Source: Alistipes sp.
GTDB taxonomy: Bacteria; Bacillota; Clostridia; Oscillospirales; Ruminococcaceae
Reading direction: 5' to 3'
Length of the DNA stretch: 64,000 nucleotides
NCBI GenBank assembly: GCA_023667265.1
Contig: JAMPAJ010000002.1
Location: forward strand, 27,813 to 91,812
Of this stretch, positions 25,872-35,500 are shown in pieces. Made by a program: the position numbers and the translations under genes. Each line of letters begins with the position of its first letter. Position 1 is the first letter of the stretch. The notes beneath the pieces were generated by a model that made no database searches, had not been told where the DNA came from, and was given only the letters and a program-made list of their open reading frames with translations.

Positions 25872-27488
25872 TTATGCAATATCGGTTTTCACTTCGTAAC
25901 CGCCCTTGAAAATAACCAGTATTTCGGTCTTTGAGAGTACCTTTACACACTCTATAAGCTTGCGTATCAGCACATTATCAAAGGTTTCCAGTTCAAACTT
26001 TTCATGCTCTATCATATCCATGATCTTATCGAGTTTTTTCTGAGTTTCGGCAGAGGTTTTATTCTGTGATTTCAGAGTTTCCAACCTCTCGGTCAGCTGC
26101 TGTTCCTCCTGATACAGCCTTGAAAATTCGCTGTCAAGCTTGTCCTCATCGCAGCCTCCGGAGGCTATCAGTCCTACCAGATCATTCCTCGCTTGGTCTA
26201 TTTCTTTCAGACGATTTTCGATGCCGATTATTTCTTCCTGCCCCTGACATTCCAGCACCGTTCCGATATTTGCTTTCAGAATTCTTGCAATATCGTCTCG
26301 GCAGCAGTAATAATTATTTATCGCTCGGATTATGCCCTTGTGAAGATTTTCTTCTTTGATCGTCGGCGAATCGGGACAATATTTTTTGCCATGTTCAAGG
26401 CGGCTGATACACCGCCAGACGACCTGTTTTTTCCCTCTTGCAGACCAAGTAGTTCGACGATATAGAGTACCGCAATGACCGCATATTAACAGCTCTGTAA
26501 GCGCATATTTACTGGAGTATTTGCCCTGTTCGGTAACAGTTTTGTCGCTGATTTTACGCTTTGAACTTCGCCTTGCAAGCTCCTGCTGAACCCGATTAAA
26601 AGTATCTCTGTCGACTATCGGGACGTGATGATCTGTTACCAGATACATGGGGCGTTCTCCATGATTTTTCACGATTTTGTGTGTTATGCAGTCGACTGTA
26701 AACGACTTCTGGAGCAGTGCGTCGCCAACATATTTTTCATTTTGCAGAATCCTTGAAATCGTATTTGAACGCCACTCGATTTCGCCGTATTTATTGAGTT
26801 TGCCGAGGCTTTTCAGCGTAATTGCAATCTCTTTCATAGAGTAGCCGTCGAGGAATAGCTTGAAAATCATCCGCACCGTTTCCGCTTCTTCGGGAACGAT
26901 TTCCGGCTGTCCGTCATCGCCTCTTTTGTAGCCAAGCAGATGCTTGTATTGGAACTGAACCTTGCCCTCACGGTAGGCTTTTTCCTTGCCCCAGCTGACA
27001 TTTTTACTTATCGATTCCGATTCCGCTTGAGCGAAACTGCCATATAATGCAATCATAAATTCGCTTGTCATGGTCAAGGTATTGATGTTTTCTTTTTCAA
27101 AAATCACGCCGATTCCGAGGTTTTTGAGCTGCCTTACATATTCAAGGCAATCCACGGTATTTCGGGCGAATCTTGATATCGACTTGGTGATCACCAGATC
27201 AATTTTCTTGTTTTTGCACATACGGATCATGCGGTTGAACTCTGTTCTTTTCTTGGTCTGCGTACCGCTTATGCCTTCGTCTGCGAAAATTCCGGCAAGA
27301 GTCCATTCCTTTTTTCTGTTGATCAAGTCGGTGTAATATGCGATTTGAACTTGATAACTGTTCTGTTGTTCCTCTTGTTCAGTTGACACCCTACAATAGG
27401 CTGCCACTCTTAATTGGTGATACTTATCACGGTTTATTTCCGTCTGCGCTTTCGCCGGAATTATCGTCACATTTGAAGCTATGCTCAT
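25872..27488 (-). CDS. Large serine recombinase (third of three)
   Basis: About 538 residues. The N-terminal resolvase domain has the catalytic Ser in AAYCRVSTEQEEQ and the helper motif KSISRFARNTVDCLEYVR; a recombinase domain (about 195-300), a zinc-ribbon CGHCGTLYRRT and a long coiled coil (about 420-500) follow. Such enzymes integrate and excise mobile elements. The ATG at 27488 is preferred over a GTG at 27497. The gene overlaps the upstream recombinase gene by about 60 bases, so the two are translated together. Confidence 0.92.
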   Translation of the reverse strand: MSIASNVTIIPAKAQTEINRDKYHQLRVAAYCRVSTEQEEQQNSYQVQIAYYTDLINRKKEWTLAGIFADEGISGTQTKKRTEFNRMIRMCKNKKIDLVITKSISRFARNTVDCLEYVRQLKNLGIGVIFEKENINTLTMTSEFMIALYGSFAQAESESISKNVSWGKEKAYREGKVQFQYKHLLGYKRGDDGQPEIVPEEAETVRMIFKLFLDGYSMKEIAITLKSLGKLNKYGEIEWRSNTISRILQNEKYVGDALLQKSFTVDCITHKIVKNHGERPMYLVTDHHVPIVDRDTFNRVQQELARRSSKRKISDKTVTEQGKYSSKYALTELLICGHCGTLYRRTTWSARGKKQVVWRCISRLEHGKKYCPDSPTIKEENLHKGIIRAINNYYCCRDDIARILKANIGTVLECQGQEEIIGIENRLKEIDQARNDLVGLIASGGCDEDKLDSEFSRLYQEEQQLTERLETLKSQNKTSAETQKKLDKIMDMIEHEKFELETFDNVLIRKLIECVKVLSKTEILVIFKGGYEVKTDIA

Positions 27489-28368
27489 GATTTTCACCTT
27501 TCCTTTCCGTTATATTTTTGATATGTATCCCATTGATAAACTCAACTTCTATGGTACAAAAATGGCTTATCCAAATCCTGTTTACACAGGACTTAAACAA
27601 GCCAATATCCAAGCTGTTTAATTGTTCATGTTTTTCAAGCAAACTGAGTAGCTGTGCCGTTTTCTGAGGATTATCATCATAGGTGCAGCAGTCGTATTTC
27701 ATCTCGGCAAGCCTGAAAATTTCCGACTTTACTCGATCAAAATCAACTTGCGGAGAATCCGTCATCTGACTGATCTCGTTCTGCTTGCGGATCACATCAG
27801 CAGTAGGGGAATACACGCTTATCTCGCTGCTTGATTCTATCAAATTCGGGTTAATAATGACTGTATTCATAACCGTCAGAACTGCTCCGATGATCATCTG
27901 ATCTGTAAGCCGATATTCAAGTTTATAACAATCGGGATTTCTGCAATCCCATTTTGCACAGTGGCTGTTACCGCCTATCCTTGACAATCTGTGACCGCAT
28001 TCGGAGCAGTATGTACGGTTTCTTATTTCCTGTAATTTCTCTGAAATCATGCACACGGAGGTTGCTTTTGACACTCTTTTTTCATTTGCCTGATTGAAGA
28101 ATTTTTCGCTGATTATCTGCGGATATTTGTCATTGCCAAGATACTTTTCATTCTCGATTATCCGCTTGACCATATTCTTATTCCAACGGTCTAAATCCTC
28201 GTTGTACTTGATTTTCTCGGACTCCATTAGCTTTGCAATCTGCATTAAGCTGCTGCCGTTCAGATACTCTTCAAATATTTTTACGACCGCTTTTGATTCT
28301 GTAAAATCGACTGTAATCTTGCCGTTTTTCATGCAGTAACCGAACGGTATTGTGCGATTTTTAGACAT
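27427..28368 (-). CDS. Serine recombinase-like protein lacking the catalytic domain (second of three)
   Basis: About 313 residues from the ATG at 28368 (AAAGGAG 8 bases upstream). It begins directly with the recombinase DNA-binding domain (IPFGYCMKNGKITVDFTESK ... VKRIIENEKYLGND), then a zinc ribbon with YCSECGHRLSRI and CRNPDCYKLEYR. The resolvase domain with its catalytic Ser is absent and no remnant lies upstream: a terminator and the stop of recombinase 1 are there instead. It may act as a DNA-binding partner or directionality factor for the two complete recombinases. Confidence 0.85.
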   Translation of the reverse strand: MSKNRTIPFGYCMKNGKITVDFTESKAVVKIFEEYLNGSSLMQIAKLMESEKIKYNEDLDRWNKNMVKRIIENEKYLGNDKYPQIISEKFFNQANEKRVSKATSVCMISEKLQEIRNRTYCSECGHRLSRIGGNSHCAKWDCRNPDCYKLEYRLTDQMIIGAVLTVMNTVIINPNLIESSSEISVYSPTADVIRKQNEISQMTDSPQVDFDRVKSEIFRLAEMKYDCCTYDDNPQKTAQLLSLLEKHEQLNSLDIGLFKSCVNRIWISHFCTIEVEFINGIHIKNITERKGENHEHSFKCDDNSGESADGNKP

Positions 28369-28439
28369 TATATCAGCTCCTTTCAACTGACAAGGATACC
28401 ACACTTTTATGTGAAAATCCAGTATCAGAACTAACAAAA

Positions 28440-28473
28440 ATATGCTCCGAAATTTTACTTTTACGGAGCATAT
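28440..28473 (-). terminator. Terminator between recombinases 1 and 2
   Basis: ATATGCTCCG / CGGAGCATAT, 10-bp stem, followed on the minus strand by TTTTTG. Confidence 0.8.
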
Positions 28474-28477
28474 TACA

Positions 28478-29998
28478 TTATATTTTTTCTTTAAATTTTA
28501 AGCCTCCGATCATGTGAAATTCCAACTCATTTTGGTTTATCACAACAATTTTCTCCACGATATTTTCAAACGCCGATTCGTCAAATTCACTTATTGGAAC
28601 ATCTTGCTTTTCAAAGTGATCTATCAGCATTTCGATTTGTTCAAGCGTTTCGTCCTCATCGTCATGATACGTGATTTTCTTCAGTTCCGACTGCAGCTTA
28701 TTCACTTTTGCATTAAGCTCTGTCGTCTGCTCAAGGTACTTCGCATTGTCAAGAAAACCTTTTGTTTTCAGCCTTGCAAGAACGTGTGTCTGCTCTTTGA
28801 GTTTTGCGATTTCTTTGTGAATTTCCATTACATTGGAATTGCCGCTGCAACGCCGTAATTTTAAGTCCTGCAATGCAATTTGCAAGGGAACGAGAATCTG
28901 TTTGTAATTGAACCATAGCTTGCTGTGCAAAGCTATAAATGCGTTATAAAACCGCTGCTCTGAAATTTGTTTTATACTGCAATTCTTAGCGGACGTATTA
29001 TGATTTCGACATTCCCAATATGTGCTGCCGTTGATGTGCTTTATGCGAAACATTGTACCGCATTCTCCGCAGTAAATTTTCTGACTTAGTGGGCAAATAC
29101 ATTTTTTCACTTCAAAAGATCGTGATGACATTAATTGTTGTACCTTGTCAAACTGTTCCTGCAGAATTATGGGGTCATGAGTATTTTCCATATAATATTT
29201 TTCTTCATAGCCGTTATTTATAATTGTTTTGTAGGGAAGTACCGTAGTGGTACACGTTTTATGCCACAATGAATTTCCGGTGTATTTTTCATTCGTCAAA
29301 ATATATCTTACAGCTATGCTTGACCATTTCCTTTTATCCGATTTCTGATTTAATAAATTCGCAATTGCTTCAGTACCCAAACCATTCAAATAGCTGTCGT
29401 AAATAAGCCGAATAATTTTGGCTTCCTCTTCAACAATTATAAGCTGTTTATTTTCTATCCGATAGCCATAGGGAGCATGAGGAAGCACATAAGTCCCGTT
29501 CTGCATTCGCTTCTGAACGCTCCAGCGCATATTCTGCGAAATCGAAGTCGATTCCTCCTGCGCCAGACCGCCCATGATCGTTATCATCATTTCATCGGTC
29601 ATGTTGGTGGTGTCGATATTTTCTTTCTCAAAAAATACCGTAATTCCGAGTGATTTCAGTTCTCTGATATTTTTAAGACAATCTCTCGTATTCCTTGCAA
29701 ATCGGCTGATTGACTTAGTGTAAATCCTGTCGATTTTTCCCTTTCGGCAGTCCTTCATCATGCGCTGAAATTCCTCACGCTTATCATCACGAGTACCTGT
29801 CACGCCCTCGTCGGCATAAATATCGATCAGAATTTCCGTTTCCGAATTTTCAAAAATCTGTCCGTAATACCTCGTCTGAGCCATAAAGGAATTCAACTGA
29901 TCCTCGCTGTCGGAACTTACCCTACAGTACGCTGCACAGCGTATCAGCGTACTTTTTTCTTCTGTTATTGTCGGCTGAATTACTGTAACTGTCGGCAT
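28478..29998 (-). CDS. Large serine recombinase (first of three)
   Basis: About 506 residues from the ATG at 29998, preceded by GGAGGTG at 6 bases. The catalytic domain has CAAYCRVSSDSEDQLNSF with the nucleophilic Ser, then YTKSISRFARNTRDCLKNI and FFEKENIDTTNMTDEMM. The recombinase domain (PYGYRIENKQL, ILTNEKYTGN), a zinc ribbon (YCGECGTMFRIK ... CRNHNTSAKNC) and a coiled coil (about 400-450) follow. Its close similarity in plan to the 25872 gene suggests an old duplication. The three genes together are likely the excision/integration module of a serine-type element. Confidence 0.92.
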   Translation of the reverse strand: MPTVTVIQPTITEEKSTLIRCAAYCRVSSDSEDQLNSFMAQTRYYGQIFENSETEILIDIYADEGVTGTRDDKREEFQRMMKDCRKGKIDRIYTKSISRFARNTRDCLKNIRELKSLGITVFFEKENIDTTNMTDEMMITIMGGLAQEESTSISQNMRWSVQKRMQNGTYVLPHAPYGYRIENKQLIIVEEEAKIIRLIYDSYLNGLGTEAIANLLNQKSDKRKWSSIAVRYILTNEKYTGNSLWHKTCTTTVLPYKTIINNGYEEKYYMENTHDPIILQEQFDKVQQLMSSRSFEVKKCICPLSQKIYCGECGTMFRIKHINGSTYWECRNHNTSAKNCSIKQISEQRFYNAFIALHSKLWFNYKQILVPLQIALQDLKLRRCSGNSNVMEIHKEIAKLKEQTHVLARLKTKGFLDNAKYLEQTTELNAKVNKLQSELKKITYHDDEDETLEQIEMLIDHFEKQDVPISEFDESAFENIVEKIVVINQNELEFHMIGGLKFKEKI

Positions 29999-30070
29999 TT
30001 TGATCACCTCCGTTTCACCAACAAGGATACCACATTTTTCGCCGGAATGGTATCACCAAACTCAATAAAA

Positions 30071-30190
30071 TTACTTGTCTGAACCTGTGCAGTTTTTACG
30101 CTTATCGGCTTGTCCTGCCGCCACGCAAAGACAAGCTGCAAACATTCCGACAATGCCGCCGATTACCATACCTATGAAAAATATTAACAT
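30071..30190 (-). CDS. DUF3789-type small membrane protein
   Basis: A 39-residue peptide with GGAGG 7 bases before its ATG: MLIFFIGMVIGGIVGMF and then ACLCVAAGQADKRKN. One membrane helix followed by the CLCxAAGQAD motif is the DUF3789 pattern seen on clostridial conjugative elements. Function unknown. It follows the 52-residue gene by 11 bases. Confidence 0.72.
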   Translation of the reverse strand: MLIFFIGMVIGGIVGMFAACLCVAAGQADKRKNCTGSDK

Positions 30191-30201
30191 CTCAAAACCT
30201 C

Positions 30202-30360
30202 CTATGCCGCGTCCCTTGAGGACGGAAACTTTCTGTAAATATCCTCTGCATTTTTGCTGTTGAAATTCTGCTTTTCGCTTTCTTTAAGAATTTTGCTGAT
30301 CTTATCGGCAAACATTTTTGCCATAAAATCGCTGTATTCTGCTTGTCCGAATTTAGTCAT
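30202..30360 (-). CDS. 52-residue helical protein overlapping mazF
   Basis: Encodes MTKFGQAEYSDFMAKMFADK followed by ISKILKESEKQNFN and a short C-terminus. The start overlaps the mazF stop (ATGACTAA), which implies translational coupling. The size would suit an antitoxin, although MazE-type antitoxins normally precede the toxin and have a recognisable DNA-binding fold; I see none here. Function therefore open. Confidence 0.6.
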   Translation of the reverse strand: MTKFGQAEYSDFMAKMFADKISKILKESEKQNFNSKNAEDIYRKFPSSRDAA

Positions 30361-30700
30361 TGCAATCAACTCCAATACTGATTTTTACTGCTCTGTCCAC
30401 TTTCTCCATAACTTCCAACCCTACCGAACCCACATATCTCAGCAGTCGGTTTCGGTCAATTGTGCGTATCTGCTCTGCAAGAACGATCGAGTTCTTGGGC
30501 AGCAATTTTGAACCTCTGATATGAATATGAGTGGGCATATTATTCTTTTTTGCTGACGATATTGGCAGCACAACTACCGTCGGACTATATTTGTTCCCAA
30601 CATTATTCTGCACCACCAGAACAAGTCTGATACCGCCTTGTTCCGAACCAATAATCGGGTCAAGGTCAGCATAGAATATATCTCCGCGCTTTACAACCAT
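30353..30700 (-). CDS. mazF: MazF/PemK-family toxin
   Basis: A 115-residue protein with the MazF fold: KRGDIFYADLDPIIGSEQGG at the N-terminus, RLVLVVQNNVGN with the conserved turn, TVVVLPISSA and LAEQIRTIDRNRL. MazF enzymes cut mRNA at short motifs. Length is normal and the Arg and Thr/Ser active-site regions are present. No mazE gene precedes it; a 52-residue gene overlaps its end. A hairpin (ACGGCGGT/ACCGCCGT, 30734-30763) sits in the leader. Confidence 0.9.
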   Translation of the reverse strand: MVVKRGDIFYADLDPIIGSEQGGIRLVLVVQNNVGNKYSPTVVVLPISSAKKNNMPTHIHIRGSKLLPKNSIVLAEQIRTIDRNRLLRYVGSVGLEVMEKVDRAVKISIGVDCND

Positions 30701-31197
30701 TTCGATTCTCCTTTCGTAACTTTTTATATGTAACGGCGGTCTGCCAAACGCAAACCGCCGTATAATTTCATTTTGCCTTCGTCTGATTATTCAGACGATT
30801 TTCCATGATATTTATTCTCAATACCCGTCATGGCGGAACATCGTGAACGATCGGCAGCTTACCGATCTCATGGAAATCTCATCCCTCTATGGTTCTCATA
30901 GAGCCGCCCTCATTGCCTGATTCCCCGACCAAGGGGTGCTGTGACTGGACGGAAGTATCATTGTCCTCCTGCGTTTCATTGCCGTTCCGAAAAGCTGTTC
31001 CGGATTTTGAAGCTTCATATTTGTCGCTCGCTCTTTCGAGGTCTTGGCGTATGGCTTCTGTGGCTGACGATTTTTAGACCGCCCGCAAGATTAACGTATT
31101 ACCGATGCTGTATATTCGATTTTCAAGATGCCAAGGGATTCAGATTACTCTTTTGCCCTTTCACCCTATAGCCGACGAGAATGCCCGTTTTACCCAC
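30701..31197 (-). other. Leader hairpins and coding remnants between mazF and the sigma-like gene
   Basis: About 500 bases without an intact gene. It holds two hairpins, ACGGCGGT/ACCGCCGT (30734-30763) and CGTCTGA/TCAGACG (30780-30797), a coding-like remnant at 30879-31073, and a shorter open stretch near 31107-31190. I see no clear promoter. Confidence 0.5.
30879..31073 (-). pseudogene. C-terminal remnant of an element gene
   Basis: A frame of about 64 codons without a start runs from a stop at 31076-31074 to TGA at 30881-30879. It reads SATEAIRQDLERASDKYEAS and later NETQEDNDTSVQSQ, charged and polar, like the tail of a mobilisation or relaxase protein. It looks coding by composition but has no start codon or ribosome binding site. 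Confidence 0.4.
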
Positions 31198-31620
31198 TTA
31201 CAATAAAATTTCAGCGATTTTAACAATCCATCGGGATATTGTTTGCTGTGGTTTCAGTAATTTTGACGAAATTTCTTTCTGAGAGTACCCGTCAAATATG
31301 TACATTGTGAATGCTTCACGCCAGATTTCCGGCAGAGACATTACTTTTTCATACTTCTCAGGGTTCTCAATTTTGTCTATCCAACCGTAGCGATTATTGG
31401 CTGAATAATCGTCATAAACCCTCAGCCTTTTTATATTCAGATTATCTGAAAGACCTACGGTTCTTTCCCTATAGCGGCGGTCCGAGTTGAAAACCTTTCG
31501 GTCAAACCTGTAAATTGCCGCTATTTGTTCTTCCGTCATTCCTGATTTTCTGTATTCTTCAGCAGTTTTCTTCCACTGCTCTTCAAAGATTTTTTCTTCC
31601 AAGCCATGATTATAGCTCAC
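31198..31620 (-). CDS. Sigma-70 region 4-like helix-turn-helix protein
   Basis: A 140-residue protein starting at a GTG with GGAGGTG 7 bases upstream. The C-terminal third (SLPEIWREAFTMYIFDGYSQ then KEISSKLLKPQQTISRWIVK) is a sigma region 4-type helix-turn-helix. The N-terminal part, with MTEEQIAAIYRFDRKVFNSD, is typical of sigma-like proteins carried by clostridial conjugative elements. Region 2 is missing, so it is not a complete sigma factor. It may control the recombinase genes downstream. Confidence 0.78.
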   Translation of the reverse strand: MSYNHGLEEKIFEEQWKKTAEEYRKSGMTEEQIAAIYRFDRKVFNSDRRYRERTVGLSDNLNIKRLRVYDDYSANNRYGWIDKIENPEKYEKVMSLPEIWREAFTMYIFDGYSQKEISSKLLKPQQTISRWIVKIAEILL

Positions 31621-31748
31621 TTTTTCTCACCTCCGTTCGATTTAAAATCAAACGAAGGCTATGGATACTTTGCTGCCAGACAAGACCATTTTGCCGTAAA
31701 AAACATGATTTTCCTTTCCATTTATTGTCGTTAGGGCATAAAAAAAGA

Positions 31749-31770
31749 CCTGCGTATTTTCATACGCAGG
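31749..31770 (-). terminator. Second terminator behind the toxin-immunity operon
   Basis: CCTGCGTAT / ATACGCAGG, 9-bp stem, 4-base loop, followed on the minus strand by TCTTTTTTTA. Confidence 0.82.
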
Positions 31771-31811
31771 CCTCACGATTAATCTTAGTTAATATTAAAT
31801 TTTGAAAAAAA

Positions 31812-31840
31812 TCCCTGTTCCGCTTAACGCAGAACAGGGA
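31812..31840 (-). terminator. Terminator behind the toxin-immunity operon
   Basis: TCCCTGTTC / GAACAGGGA, 9-bp stem, followed on the minus strand by TTTTTTTC. It lies 79 bases past the immunity gene stop. Confidence 0.85.
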
Positions 31841-31918
31841 AAAACGAAAAAACTCGTATAAATTTAGAAACTTATTTTGCTCCGTAATATATTATTGGTA
31901 ATTTGGGTATTGCAAATT

Positions 31919-32530
31919 TTAAAATTGAAGAAACTCCGGATGAATAATCAATTCAGTATTAATATCGTAAGCCACACCCACATCTGTTGAGACACCAGAA
32001 ATACCGATATATTGCGGTTCATTTTCCAGTTTGTTGTCATATTCATCAGTAATTTCATCCCATCCGGTATGGTAGAATCCATAAGTAATATTGACTTTCA
32101 ACTCATCAATATGCATAACGTTGTAAAAATATCCCTTAGTCCAATAAAGCCGTGTCACTATTAAAGGATTTGTAATTAAATTGTGAAAATCGGGAACAAA
32201 AGATATATTATCCAATGATTTGGTTTTATTCTTAAACAGCATAACCACATACATCCCGTCACCATTGTGGTTTGTAACATCGCTGTTTGCAACAATACCA
32301 TAGAAATAAACCTCGTCACGCGGAGAAAAAACAAAAACATCGCCTTTTTGCGGATACTTTCTGGTTCTTTTTATTACTCGCAATTGATGTCCGTTTATTT
32401 TTCCATACCCTCCGTTGTGAAAAAATTCAGTTTCATTATCTAATTCCTTTTTCACAGAATCCGATAGTTTCTCATATCTTTTTTTCCATCTTGACAATAT
32501 AATGTTTTCTTCTTTGTCCAGTTTAATCAC
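31919..32530 (-). CDS. Probable immunity protein of the RHS toxin (Imm26-like)
   Basis: A 203-residue protein beginning 2 bases after the RHS gene stop, the usual place for an immunity gene. The core KYPQKGDVFVFSPRDEVYFY then GIVANSD resembles Imm26-type immunity proteins, which often start with a gated beta-strand of this form. The assignment to that family is from memory and moderate; the role as immunity rests mainly on position. The GTG start at 32530 lies in a weak GAG site; a CTG at 32521 would be better spaced from AGAGGTG. Confidence 0.68.
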   Translation of the reverse strand: MIKLDKEENIILSRWKKRYEKLSDSVKKELDNETEFFHNGGYGKINGHQLRVIKRTRKYPQKGDVFVFSPRDEVYFYGIVANSDVTNHNGDGMYVVMLFKNKTKSLDNISFVPDFHNLITNPLIVTRLYWTKGYFYNVMHIDELKVNITYGFYHTGWDEITDEYDNKLENEPQYIGISGVSTDVGVAYDINTELIIHPEFLQF

Positions 32531-32532
32531 CT

Positions 32533-35500
32533 CTAGCGTTTATGAGATTTTCTATACTGCGAAGCCCATTTTTGCGATTCGGAGTAATATTGATGTTTGG
32601 GACTAATACTATTAATTTTATTCATTGTATTTGGTCCATTTATAATATCATATTGTTCTAATGCACGTGCCTGATTTCTTGTTAGTCCACTATATTGTAC
32701 ATTAAGTGAAGAGAAATCCTTTCCTTTTTTGTTATGTTGATAAAGTCTTTTATCTATACTTTGTTTTGTTATACCTGTATACACATTCTTTCCACTTTTA
32801 TCAACTCCATAGTACACTTTATTGTTGGATTCCCCTTTATTTAACCATGCTTCAAAACCATTTGATTTGCCTTTAGTTAACGCTTTTGAGGAATCCTTAC
32901 CGGCATCAACGATATTAGAAGCCTTCTTAATATCTTTAGCTGCGTCTGCCGCATCAAGAAGATCGTCGCCTTTACTGATAACATTTTTAGCCGTTTTAGC
33001 TGCCTTAGAGGCATCCCCTAATTTGTCAGTTGCCCTATAGATGTCATATGCTGCACCAACAGCTTCTGTTCCTACCTCAATACCGGCTTTTAATCCGGCG
33101 CTTGGAACACCCGGAATAAGCAGTCCTGCTACATCTGCTAAAACGTCAACAGCGCCCATCGGCGTAGGTTCTACAATCAACGCTACAACATCAACCGCAA
33201 GACTTGCTATATCAAACAGCGTGTCGAGGAAATGACCTGTGGAATCCGTACCAATAATCGGATTATTGTGACAGTAAGTATAAAGGTTAAGACTTAAAGG
33301 TGAAGAATTATCGCCGGCATATGAATCGCGGCTAATGAATCGACCTGTTGACGGATCATAATATCTTGCTCTAAGGTAAATTGTACCCGTTTCGGTATCG
33401 TAATATTCACCGCAGTAACGGAACGCATTTGTATCGTTTTTGTCGATATTCTTTTCAACGCCGAAAGCGTCGTAGGTATACTTCTTAGTAACCTTACCGT
33501 CTTTATCAGTAAGATTTACGACATCGCCGTGAGCGTTCTGAGTATAGTAAGTATACTCGGACTTATCGCCGTTTCTGTAGTTGTACTTAGCGACAAGATT
33601 TGTGCCGCGGATATAGCAGTCAGCTTCATAGAACTGGTTGTCGATAACGTCAGCAACGATCTGCTTACCGCCGTCCCAGACATGATTTATTCTCTGTCCA
33701 TCAACAGTCTTTTCATATCTCAGACCGTCAACATTGTAAGCATAGCTTGCAGTCGTATCTCCATCGGTAAATCCGATAAGCTGATTCAGACCGTCATAAG
33801 TGTTAGTTTCAGTCTTGCCGTCTGCAACTTTCTTGATCTGATTACCGTTTTTGTCATAGGTGTAAACTGTCTGCTCGACTTTATCATTCTTATCCAGAGG
33901 ATTTTTGCCGTCATTCTTGACAGTTTTGGTTTCCTTCTGAAGCAGAGCGGTATATTTACCCTGAGCGTCATTGTAGCTGTACTCGGTGACATAATCCTCA
34001 GTACCGGTCGCTGTCATCTTAGAGCGGTTGCCGTAATCGTCATACTCATATGCATAGGTATCAGTTGTGTTGTTGCCAACCTTGACAGACTCCTCAGTCA
34101 GTCTTTTCAGACTGTCGTATTCATATGACGTTGATTCTATTATACCACTTTCATTGCGTACTTTGCAAGCGTCAGAACCGTCTAAATAATAGGAATATTC
34201 ATAGCTTGAAATTGTGGAATTTTCCTTTTTATTGGTGATTCCGATTACTTTGTTGTTATTATTGTAGGTATAGGTCGAAACCACGCCGTTTGCAAGAGTT
34301 TCAGACTTTTTGTTACCATTTGCGTCATAGGTGTAAGATACAGTTTCATTTCCTGATTCTTTGACCTTGACAATACGCATCTCATCGTCATATTCATAAG
34401 TTTTGTCTGAATAGAACAGCAAATGCGTCTGACCTGTAAGTTCTTCTCTTGCATACTTTGAAATACCTTCATAGAAGTAACCTCTGAAGATGGAATAGCC
34501 GTTGCCGTCAGATTCTGTTTCGGTATACTTTCTGCCAAGAGCATCATAACTTATATCTGTAGTCAGCTCGTTGCTTACAGATTTTGTAACTCTTCCCATG
34601 CTGTCGTAAGTATAGGACTTGCTGACATTTTTGGAGGAATCTTTTGAATTTACAGTATTTGCCGTAAGCACACGATTGAGCGCGTCGTAAGTGTTTTCTG
34701 TAATGTTTTCGTTTGCATCCTTGTTTGTAAGAACATTGCCGTTCAGATCGTAGGTTATCGTACCCGAATTATAACCGGCGCTGTCCTTTGTACGAACAAG
34801 ATGATTGCGTGAATCATAAACATACTCTGTTTTCAGATATGAGGTATCGTTGTCAGACGACAGACCTGTACGCATTTCTGTCTGGATACCGTCATGGTTA
34901 TAGAAATACTGAGTAATATTCTTTTCGTTTGAACCTGTTCCACTGAGAATTACTTTTGAAAGCAATCCAAGACCGTTGTACTCGTTCTGAGTAATACTGT
35001 ACTTTGCGGTACTTGAATCTTCCTTCTGAACAGTCTGTTTTGTAAGGATTATATTTCCGTTTTTGTCATACTGATTTTCAGTAACAGAATATTTTTCCTT
35101 ACCGTTAAAAGGAGTGTAGGTTTTGCTGACTTTGCGTAAAGTATTATTTACTTCAACTACCGTATTTTCATGCTTTGTGATATTACCCAGCGCATCAGTT
35201 TCACGCGCAGTTTCCCCATTTGCATAATATGCAATTGTACGCTTTACTTTACCGTTTGTCTTTTCATAAACAGGGTTTTCTTTCCAGTCTGCAAGAATCT
35301 CGTTAACTATCTGTTTGTCTGCAGTAATATATGTTTTCTTGATAGTTTTAAGACCGCTGCATGACTTTGAGGAAGAACTATTGATAGCAGTGTAAACATC
35401 AAAGCCGTGACCCTTTACAAACTCATAATCCGTAGAAGTGAGAATTTGCTTTTCTGCTTCTGCATTGGACTTGAAATATGTGGCTTTTTCACGCTGCAAA

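Noticed and set aside
33041-34547. Frames opposite the RHS gene
   Set aside because: They mirror the repetitive YD-repeat coding sequence in other frames.
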